46,185 bases of DNA, taken from contig JAQTMM010000006.1 of assembly GCA_028714335.1 (NCBI GenBank), positions 1 through 46,185 of the forward strand, in the 5' to 3' direction. The stretch comes from Dehalococcoidales bacterium. GTDB taxonomy: Bacteria; Chloroflexota; Dehalococcoidia; Dehalococcoidales; RBG-16-60-22. The translations under genes and the position numbers were made by a program. Position 1 is the first letter of the stretch; each line of letters begins with the position of its first letter. The notes under the pieces were generated by a model. The model was not told where the DNA came from. It saw only the letters and a list, made by a program, of their open reading frames with translations, and ran no database searches. Below are positions 40,544 to 46,185 of this stretch, one piece after another.

Positions 40544-42466
40544 CTATTTTGCTAAAGTAGAAATATCTGGTAAATCCGCTTTGCATTTAGTCAGACCATG
40601 TTGTGTCTTTTCCCAGTAAAAAGGTCTGACTAATAATTGCCAGAGTCCTCTGAATGCGCCGGCTGACTGCAACAGCCAATAAACCGGACTTAATAGAGCG
40701 TACGGTATTAATGAATAATTCTTGCGCATGAATACGCCGAGCAATGCAATAAATATCACCGCAACATTGCCAATAACCAAATTGAAGAGAGACAGGTACA
40801 TTAACCAATCCGGTACATGGAGATATCCATAAAAGTTAAAGAAAAATGAAAGCCCGAACAACGCCCACATGATGGGGAAAAGGAGGAAATTAACCGGAGT
40901 GCCCCCAACCAGCCAGGCATAGCTGAGCCAGCGTGTAAATCCCATCGCTTTGATTACTTTCAGCGGATGACGGCTGTATACAAGGAAGGTTTGCATGTAC
41001 CCTTTTACCCACCGCGAACGCTGATTTATCCAATTTTTCAGTTGCGAGTTTGCTTCTTCGTAGGTGGTTGAATCAATCACGCCCACCTTATATCCCTCAA
41101 CAGAAGCCCTGATTCCCAAGTCTGCATCCTCGGTAACGTTAAATGGGTCCCAAGCACCAATACGTTTTAGTTTTTGAACGTCGAAGTGATTGCTTGTGCC
41201 ACCTAAAGGTATAGGTAAATTAGATTTAAAGAGACCGGGCAATAAGCAATCGAACCAACTGGAATACTCCAGGGTAAACATCCTGGTAAGGAAGTTCTCA
41301 TCTCTATTGAAATAATTAAGCGCTGCTTGGAAACAGATATAGTTATCGGGATGTGTTCTGAAAGCGGTAACGGCTTTTTTCAATTGATCCGGCTCCGGTA
41401 AATCTTCCGCATCATAGATGGTGAGGTATTCCCCTCTGGCAAAATGCAACCCGTAGTTCAAAGCTTTGGGTTTAGTCCTGGGTGTGCTGTCCGGCAGGAC
41501 AAGGAAGCGCCAGTTTGCTGAAGGTTTTTCTTTTTTAGCCGCTTCCAGCGTTTCTACATCATCTTTTTCTAAAAGGAGGATAATATCCAGTTTATTTTCA
41601 GGATAATCAAGTTTCTTAAGGGACTTAATCAAAGTACCGATAACATTTTTTTCTTTGTATGCTGCGATAAGCACCGTGTATACCGGCCAGTTACCTACCG
41701 CCCATGGAACATTGGCGTCAATATGTGCAGGTTTACTATTTTTCTTCATTTGGTAATAGACGCAAACAAACAGCTTAAAAAACACCGGGGCGATAAAGAA
41801 AAATTGAACCACGAAAATCATGGCTACGATTAGCGTATCTGCTTTGAAGAAAGCCCAGGTAACTAGACCTGACAATAAACAAGCCAGGAAAATCCATTGC
41901 GGGCGGGTGATTACTTTATAAGCAGATTCATCAGGATTGCGGTAAAGCAGTCCATTGATGGATTTATCGATGATGGATACACGGTTTAGCTCTTCAGAAA
42001 TTTTCATTAAATCAAGGTCGGTGATTATTATCTGCTTTATATATTCTGTTCCGAACCGCTGGCGGATTAATTCCAGCCCGGATTTATCACCGGGATTAGC
42101 TGTCAAGATGTAGAGAGTATTGTCCTGTACGACAAAATAAGGAATAACCTGATACTTCACTATTTCTTCATGGGTTAACATGACAGTGAGTTTTTTATCG
42201 ATATTTTTTAAAATGTAAGAGTTATCTTTTACAAAAGGCAGTTTAAAGTGCATCGCCAGACCTTCATATAACTCTAACCGGTTGATATATCCTAAAGTAG
42301 CTAAAATCCACCCCAGATTGCCTCCATTTTGTTTCTGGTAATCTAAAGCCCCATCAAGCTGCGTTTGGGAGATATAACCAAGTTCTATTAATATTTCGCC
42401 CAAGTGACTTGGACCAACAATAGTCTTAAGGGTATTTAGGTTTCCAAAGGCTTCTCGAATTACCAT
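40544..42466 (-). CDS. Family 2 glycosyltransferase with N-terminal MshEN/GspE-N domain, probable c-di-GMP control
   Basis: A 640-residue membrane protein. Residues 20-80 carry an MshEN-type repeat: HLGEILIELGYISQTQL...ALDYQ, then NLGWILATLGYINRLEL, the leucine/glutamine pattern that binds cyclic di-GMP in MshE. Residues 80-175 complete the GspE-N module. Two helices follow (about 193-240), then a GT-A domain with TVLIAAYKEKNVI, DAEDLPEPDQ (DxD-like), TEDADLGIRA and the acceptor/processivity motif INQRSRWVKG (QxxRW), then four more helices. Architecture parallels BcsA-like synthases and NfrB (MshEN at the other end). It should build a beta-linked exopolysaccharide. Confidence 0.88.
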   Translation of the reverse strand: MVIREAFGNLNTLKTIVGPSHLGEILIELGYISQTQLDGALDYQKQNGGNLGWILATLGYINRLELYEGLAMHFKLPFVKDNSYILKNIDKKLTVMLTHEEIVKYQVIPYFVVQDNTLYILTANPGDKSGLELIRQRFGTEYIKQIIITDLDLMKISEELNRVSIIDKSINGLLYRNPDESAYKVITRPQWIFLACLLSGLVTWAFFKADTLIVAMIFVVQFFFIAPVFFKLFVCVYYQMKKNSKPAHIDANVPWAVGNWPVYTVLIAAYKEKNVIGTLIKSLKKLDYPENKLDIILLLEKDDVETLEAAKKEKPSANWRFLVLPDSTPRTKPKALNYGLHFARGEYLTIYDAEDLPEPDQLKKAVTAFRTHPDNYICFQAALNYFNRDENFLTRMFTLEYSSWFDCLLPGLFKSNLPIPLGGTSNHFDVQKLKRIGAWDPFNVTEDADLGIRASVEGYKVGVIDSTTYEEANSQLKNWINQRSRWVKGYMQTFLVYSRHPLKVIKAMGFTRWLSYAWLVGGTPVNFLLFPIMWALFGLSFFFNFYGYLHVPDWLMYLSLFNLVIGNVAVIFIALLGVFMRKNYSLIPYALLSPVYWLLQSAGAFRGLWQLLVRPFYWEKTQHGLTKCKADLPDISTLAK

Positions 42467-42701
42467 ATTTTTTGTCTTTCTACTCGCGCTAATTAAACTT
42501 TTTTTAACTTCTAATATTTTTAGTCTAACAGCAAAGTATAAATTTCCTCGTAAAAATCGTAGTGGAATTATAAATAATTGCTTAAGGTTTCATAATGACT
42601 AGTAATCAAAATAGTGTGAATAAATACAAAAAACCATGGGAATTTTAATTTCTAATAATCCAAACCTGTGGTAGGTGTTCGGAATTACTCTTCCCGGTTA
42701 C
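42467..42701. other. AT-rich intergenic stretch
   Basis: Non-coding gap between the glycosyltransferase and the sirtuin terminator. It must contain the glycosyltransferase promoter, but no consensus pair stands out, and no ORF or RNA structure is convincing. GTAATCAAAAT near 42602 matches 11 bases of the inverted repeat at 17.8 kb, possibly by chance. Confidence 0.5.
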
Positions 42702-42733
42702 AAGAAAAGAGGCGGAAATTACTCCGCCTCTTT
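42702..42733 (-). terminator. Terminator of the thyA-sirtuin operon
   Basis: Arms AAAGAGGCGGA and TCCGCCTCTTT, loop of six, followed on the minus strand by TTTTCTTG. Confidence 0.85.
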
Positions 42734-42769
42734 CGGTTATATATCTTTGATACCGTTTGTAATGAAAAT

Positions 42770-43540
42770 CTAGGCCTTTTTCTTCGCCTTAGCCTTCTGA
42801 ACTACTTTGTCTAGAGTCTCACCGGTTTTTTCAGCGATAACGACGTCGGCGTAGCTATCGTGCGGGGTGGGAGTGATATTGACGATGACCAGCTTGGCGC
42901 CGTTCTGCTTGGCGAGCAGCGGCATTTGCGCCGCCGGATAGACTATCAATGACGAACCCAGCGCCAGCAAAAGGTCGCAGTGAGACGACTTCTCTACCGC
43001 CTCGTTGGTTTCACGCACCGGCATGGATTGGCCATAAGCCACTGTCGCCGGCTTTAAGATACCATTGCAGTCGCCACAGCGCGGCACCTTCTCGCCGGAG
43101 AGCATTTTTTGGTGGGCGTAGTCGCGGGGGTAACGCTTTTTACAGTCCAGGCAGTCAACCCAGTGCATTGTGCCGTGTAATTCCAGCATTTTTTCCTCCG
43201 GCGTACCGGATTTCTGATGCAAGCCATCGGTATTCTGGGTAATAACGCAGTCCAGCTTGCCCATGTTGTACAACTCGGTGACGGCGTAATGCCCTTTATT
43301 GGGTTTGGCGTCCTTGACCGCCTCCCAGAACAACTTGTGCACCTGCCAGTATTTCTCCCTGATTTCCTCGCTGCGCAGGAAGTTTGGCAGATTCAGTTCA
43401 TCGGGGTCGAACTGCTGCCAGACGCCCTGCGGGCCGCGAAAGTCCGGGATATCCGATTCGGTGCTGAAACCCGCCCCCGTAAAGATAACAACCTTCTTGG
43501 CGCCGACCACCATGTCGGCTACCTGTTCAATATAATCCAT
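42770..43540 (-). CDS. cobB: Sirtuin, NAD-dependent protein deacylase
   Basis: A 256-residue Sir2-family enzyme. NAD-binding GAGFSTESDIPDFRG (residues 22-36), TQNTDGLHQKSG with catalytic His in ELHGTMHW, two CxxC Zn pairs (CLDC and CGDC), and LGSSLIVYPAAQMP. It ends in a Lys/Ala tail (QKAKAKKKA). It removes acyl groups from lysines, regulating for example acyl-CoA synthetases, of which this window has at least two. It is the last gene of a four-gene operon. Confidence 0.95.
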   Translation of the reverse strand: MDYIEQVADMVVGAKKVVIFTGAGFSTESDIPDFRGPQGVWQQFDPDELNLPNFLRSEEIREKYWQVHKLFWEAVKDAKPNKGHYAVTELYNMGKLDCVITQNTDGLHQKSGTPEEKMLELHGTMHWVDCLDCKKRYPRDYAHQKMLSGEKVPRCGDCNGILKPATVAYGQSMPVRETNEAVEKSSHCDLLLALGSSLIVYPAAQMPLLAKQNGAKLVIVNITPTPHDSYADVVIAEKTGETLDKVVQKAKAKKKA

Positions 43541-43555
43541 GGGGAAAAATCCTTT

Positions 43556-44203
43556 CTATTGCGACCCCACTACCATTTTAGCGAGTTCCCACGAGTAGTC
43601 GTAAAGGTGTAAGCCCTTACTTACCGCTAAAATCTCGCCGTCCTCCACACCAAGCTCGCTGGCCATGTATTCCTTAAGAAGCTGTATCGCCGCCAGGTTG
43701 GACGGAAAGCCCGCCCAGAGGTCCCACGAGCGGAAATACACTACAAAATTCAGTCTATTGTTCCTTATCCGCGTATCAATCATACGGAGGCAGGGCGGGT
43801 CGGGGAGGTCTATAGAGTTCTCGTTACCCACCGCCATATAAGCCTGATTGGTGTTAAATCCGTCCCGCTTATACATCTCGATAACCTTGGCTATCTGTTT
43901 TTCCAGGTACTGGCCGTAGGTGTACTGCTCGCCCTCTTTTTTGTGGGCGGTCATAAGATAAGGGAGGTAGCTTTCCACGTACTCCATAGTGCTGGGCGGG
44001 GGAACGCCCGCGGGTACATCGGGTATCAATGGACGGGTGCCCGGGTACTCTATCTGCACAACGACAAAATCTATTTCCTTGCGCTTTTGGCCGGCGTAGC
44101 TGCCCCGGTCAATCGTATATTCGTAGCCTTCGTCCACAGCCTTGGCCAGACAGAGGAACCAGGCTTCCGCAAGGTCGCGCGCTTTGATAATTGATATATT
44201 CAC
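43556..44203 (-). CDS. thyA: Archaeal-type thymidylate synthase (ThyA family)
   Basis: A 215-residue protein from GTG 44203, much shorter than bacterial ThyA (about 264) and similar in length to the methanogen TYSY proteins. The active-site Cys is in LPDPPCLRMID, the dUMP phosphate/base motif reads FRSWDLWAGFPSNLAAIQLL (compare RSxDxxxGxPxN), and LHLYDYSWEL corresponds to the terminal GDxHxY motif. It should make dTMP, though archaeal members may use folate analogues. It starts three bases after the upstream unknown gene and ends 15 bases before the sirtuin. Confidence 0.82.
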   Translation of the reverse strand: MNISIIKARDLAEAWFLCLAKAVDEGYEYTIDRGSYAGQKRKEIDFVVVQIEYPGTRPLIPDVPAGVPPPSTMEYVESYLPYLMTAHKKEGEQYTYGQYLEKQIAKVIEMYKRDGFNTNQAYMAVGNENSIDLPDPPCLRMIDTRIRNNRLNFVVYFRSWDLWAGFPSNLAAIQLLKEYMASELGVEDGEILAVSKGLHLYDYSWELAKMVVGSQ

Positions 44204-44206
44204 CGG

Positions 44207-44911
44207 CTATTTTCTGCCTTTCACTAAAGCGAAGAACCTGTCCTGGTACTCCTCAAAGACGCCCCAGTGGTTGAGTTCCTGCTCCAGTTCGTATGCTTTA
44301 ATCTCGCCGCGATAGGCCTGGCCGAACATGTCCTCGATAGTCTGGCGGACGCCGACAGGTATGCCGCCCTGGCTCGACCCCAACAGCCCCCGCGAGCTTA
44401 ACTGCGCCATGTTGCTCTGCACCGAGCGGCTGGTCATCTCATAAATAAACTTTAACAGCGAAACGTCCCAGAGGTCGTCCTGGCCTTTGATAATCGCCGC
44501 CAGCGGGTCGTTCTTTTTATCAATCTCTTCGTTCAGTTTTTGCACCACTACCGGCCACCTGTCCGAGACGATATTGAGTCCCTTTGATTCGTTCTTATAG
44601 GTATAAAATAGCCCCGGCGCATTGGGGCCATGCATCATCATCAGCTTCTGGAAATACTGGCGGGCGTCGTAGCTAAAGCCTTCAAGGTTGGCGAGGTAAT
44701 AGGGAGTAACAATTTTAGGCCTCTCGGCGATGACCCTGCCCTCCCTGATAACTGTCTCGTTAGGTTCGTTGGATATTTCGGAATACGTCGGCTCGGTCAC
44801 CAGATAGTAGTAGATGTTGGTAACCCCGAAGGTGTCTAGGTGCTGCCGGGGATGCCGGACAATCTCGGTGTGGCGCGCCGCGTACTCTATTCTTTCGTTC
44901 TCAATATCCAT
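44207..44911 (-). CDS. Conserved-looking protein of unknown function (234 aa), thyA operon
   Basis: The track start at 45004 runs through a dispersed repeat that translates as VIPAKAGIQ, a well-known artefact. ATG 44911 with GGTGGGG upstream is preferred (MDIENERIEYAARH). The protein is soluble, mixed alpha/beta, with VTNIYYYLVTEPTY and LLKFIYEMTSRSVQSNMAQLSSRG segments and no recognisable catalytic motif. Tight packing (three bases) with thyA suggests a shared role, perhaps nucleotide metabolism. Family not recognised. Confidence 0.75.
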   Translation of the reverse strand: MDIENERIEYAARHTEIVRHPRQHLDTFGVTNIYYYLVTEPTYSEISNEPNETVIREGRVIAERPKIVTPYYLANLEGFSYDARQYFQKLMMMHGPNAPGLFYTYKNESKGLNIVSDRWPVVVQKLNEEIDKKNDPLAAIIKGQDDLWDVSLLKFIYEMTSRSVQSNMAQLSSRGLLGSSQGGIPVGVRQTIEDMFGQAYRGEIKAYELEQELNHWGVFEEYQDRFFALVKGRK

Positions 44912-44926
44912 TAAGCCCCACCCTGC

Positions 44927-44955
44927 CTGGATTCCAGCCTTCGCTGGAATGACAG
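44927..44955. repeat. Dispersed palindromic repeat (ATTCCAGC/GCTGGAAT)
   Basis: Perfect 8-bp arms around CTTC, within the wider CTGGATTCC...GGAATGACA pattern common to REP-like repeats that translate as VIPAKAGIQ. It sits in the gap between two unknown genes of the operon. Confidence 0.75.
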
Positions 44956-44969
44956 TAGTAAAATATCCA

Positions 44970-45560
44970 TTACTTGATAGCCGCCAGTTCCTTTTTATAT
45001 TCATCCAACGCCCTGGTGTATTGGGCTTCCATCTGTGCCTGCAGCTGCTGCCAGTCCTCCTGGAATTGCGGTTGTTTTTCTACGTCAATATTCATCCTGG
45101 CATTAACGCCGGTCTGCTTACGGATGGCTTCCTGTATCTTGTCTTCATACTCGGCTTTGAGTGCGGCGTAGGCTTCCTTCTTTTGTTTGGCGCCTTCCTG
45201 AACGTAATGATTGAGGATTTGCTGCATTTTGGTAAAAATATTTTCCAGAGCGGCTTTATCTTTCTTAAGGGCTTTCAAACCGTCTATGGACTTGGCGTTA
45301 ATCTTCTGGGCGGTTTCGTTGCGGGGAAGGGTGATATTTCTTAAGAGGATATCGTTGATGCCGTCAACGATGATTTGCCTGGCTTTGGCATCGAATTTGC
45401 CTATTTCATTTTCGAGGTTGATATTTTCCCGTAGATAAAGCGCGGCGAGCTTTTCACCTTCCGGCCCGTACTTCCACTTAAGGCGTTCTTCTTCTGTAGG
45501 CTCGCCTATTTTCTCCAGCTTTTCCCTGGCTATTTCTGCGGCGGTTTTTATTTCACCCAT
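44970..45560 (-). CDS. Helical/coiled-coil protein of unknown function (196 aa)
   Basis: A soluble, almost entirely helical, Lys/Glu/Gln-rich protein starting at ATG 45560 with GGAGG upstream. The segment KKDKAALENIFTKMQQILNHYVQEGAKQKKEAYAALKAEYEDKIQEAI is a likely coiled coil. It heads the operon that contains thyA and the sirtuin, and is separated from cimA by a strong terminator. No family recognised. Confidence 0.75.
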   Translation of the reverse strand: MGEIKTAAEIAREKLEKIGEPTEEERLKWKYGPEGEKLAALYLRENINLENEIGKFDAKARQIIVDGINDILLRNITLPRNETAQKINAKSIDGLKALKKDKAALENIFTKMQQILNHYVQEGAKQKKEAYAALKAEYEDKIQEAIRKQTGVNARMNIDVEKQPQFQEDWQQLQAQMEAQYTRALDEYKKELAAIK

Positions 45561-45627
45561 CTTAAACCTCCGTCAACGGTAATATTTCGCTCAAGTAATA
45601 TTATACTACAACAATGAAACAGCAGGA

Positions 45628-45660
45628 ATAAAAAAGGGGGCTTTAACCGCCCCCCTTTTA
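45628..45660 (-). terminator. Terminator after cimA (bidirectional shape)
   Basis: G5/C5 core arms flanked by A- and T-runs (AAAAAGGGGG...CCCCCTTTT). On the minus strand the stem runs into TTTTTTATT, ending the cimA transcript. Confidence 0.85.
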
Positions 45661-45678
45661 TTTAAATTGGATTTGAGG

Positions 45679-46185
45679 TTATTTGTTGTGCTTTACCAGC
45701 CACCATTCGATGGCGTCGGCTAAAGCCAGCCAGCTAGCCTCGATGATGTTGGTAGAGCCGCCGACCGTATGCCACTCGTTAACACCGTCGGAGGACTCGA
45801 TAAGCACACGTACCTGGCTTTCCGTGCCGGTGCTTTCCTCCAGAATACGCACCTTATAGTCCACCAGTTTGACCTGCTTTAACTTGGGATAGAACTGTAA
45901 AAGCGCCTTGCGCATCGCCAGGTCTAAAGCGTTGACGGGGCCGTCGCCTTCCGCCGCGGTGTGGATTATTTCATTATTCACCTTCACTTTAACCATAGCC
46001 TCGGAGAGCATGTTGTCGGTCTCTTTACGCGTTGACTGGCGCCGCCGGCTTTCCACCACCACCATAAAGTCCACCAGCTCGAAGGGCGGTTTATAATTGG
46101 GTTTAGCGCGCCTTAATAATAATTCAAAGGAAGCTTCGGCGTTATCGTACTGGAAGCCAAGGCTTTCCAGATGTTTGACCTTTTC
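45679..46185 (-). CDS. cimA: Citramalate synthase CimA-type, C-terminal part, truncated by window edge
   Basis: The track begins at GTG 46074, but the frame is open to the window edge and encodes HLESLGFQYDNAEASFELLLRR, which is typical of TIGR00977-type citramalate synthases just before the regulatory domain. The visible part is the LeuA dimerisation/allosteric domain with VVVESRRR, DGPVNALDLAMRKAL, LVDYKVRILEESTGTESQVRVLIES and ASWLALADAIEWWL. Citramalate synthase makes (R)-citramalate from pyruvate and acetyl-CoA for isoleucine. Homocitrate or isopropylmalate synthase is less likely given this C-terminal pattern. Confidence 0.85.
   Translation of the reverse strand, partial: EKVKHLESLGFQYDNAEASFELLLRRAKPNYKPPFELVDFMVVVESRRRQSTRKETDNMLSEAMVKVKVNNEIIHTAAEGDGPVNALDLAMRKALLQFYPKLKQVKLVDYKVRILEESTGTESQVRVLIESSDGVNEWHTVGGSTNIIEASWLALADAIEWWLVKHNK

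Noticed and set aside
44207-45004. ORF track start for the 44.2-kb unknown gene
   Set aside because: The extra N-terminus is repeat-derived (VIPAKAGIQ), and a better start with a ribosome-binding site exists at 44911.
1-46185. CRISPR arrays, IS transposases, integrases, prophage genes, rRNA
   Set aside because: No regularly spaced repeats, transposase or integrase motifs, phage structural genes or rRNA sequence were seen on reading.

Overview
The window looks like a chromosomal segment of an anaerobic, non-model Chloroflexota, most likely an uncultured Dehalococcoidia. This is inferred from gene content, not from a marker gene: no rRNA is present. Pointers are LL-diaminopimelate aminotransferase (DapL) with DapF, an archaeal-type cofactor-independent phosphoglycerate mutase (ApgM) beside Pgk and TpiA, class II fructose-bisphosphatase, an archaeal-type thymidylate synthase, HymAB/NuoEF-like diaphorase subunits and a citramalate synthase. 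Base composition is balanced, with AT-rich intrusions near 7.8-9.0 kb, 18.0-18.9 kb, 34.6-34.8 kb and 42.5-42.7 kb. Four single tRNA genes (Pro-TGG, Gly-TCC, a CAT tRNA, Arg-TCT) each have their own readable sigma70-type promoter.

Layout. 1-2.9 kb: 3' end of a NuoE-NuoF-NuoG(N)-type diaphorase operon, closed by a clear terminator. 3-8.5 kb: tRNA-Pro, glpX, a secreted MBL-fold lipoprotein, tRNA-Gly, a NarL-type two-component system (regulator first, kinase second), a GYD-domain protein, a hotdog thioesterase and several very small ORFs. 8.9-17.6 kb: an acyl-CoA ligase, the permeases LivH and LivM, the binding lipoprotein, the ATPase LivF and a PaaK-like ligase read rightwards; the second ATPase, LivG, reads leftwards against them with a small Cys-containing protein in front. 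Two CoA ligases packed with a Liv-type ABC importer suggest uptake and CoA activation of an organic acid rather than amino acid import. The first gene is preceded by a leader with mutually exclusive hairpins and a terminator. 17.7-19 kb: a CAT tRNA next to an AT-rich cassette bounded by perfect 16-bp inverted repeats. 19-29.3 kb: a leftward housekeeping run (dxs, pgk, apgM, tpiA, miaA, dapF, dapL, hflX, EamA transporter). 29.4-37.5 kb: DedA, tRNA-Arg, an MFS-like protein with a long charged tail, small ORFs, a winged-helix-like protein, ftsA, a DUF5343-like protein, terC and rlmN. 37.6-42.5 kb: menA-like and ubiE-like quinone genes, a HemW/HemN-like radical SAM protein and a glycosyltransferase carrying an N-terminal MshEN (c-di-GMP-binding type) domain. 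42.7-46.2 kb: a leftward operon (two unknown proteins, archaeal-type thyA, sirtuin) and the 3' part of cimA.

Points that change the annotation: the ORF track starts are too long for the response regulator, Pgk, Dxs, FtsA, LivK, the thioesterase and the 44.2-kb unknown protein. Two genes, the histidine kinase (CTG) and hflX (ATA), appear to use non-canonical starts, each with a good Shine-Dalgarno sequence. Several genes below the track's length cutoff are supported by ribosome-binding sites. I see no CRISPR array, IS transposase, phage genes or rRNA. All function assignments rest on reading motifs by eye; no database search was possible.
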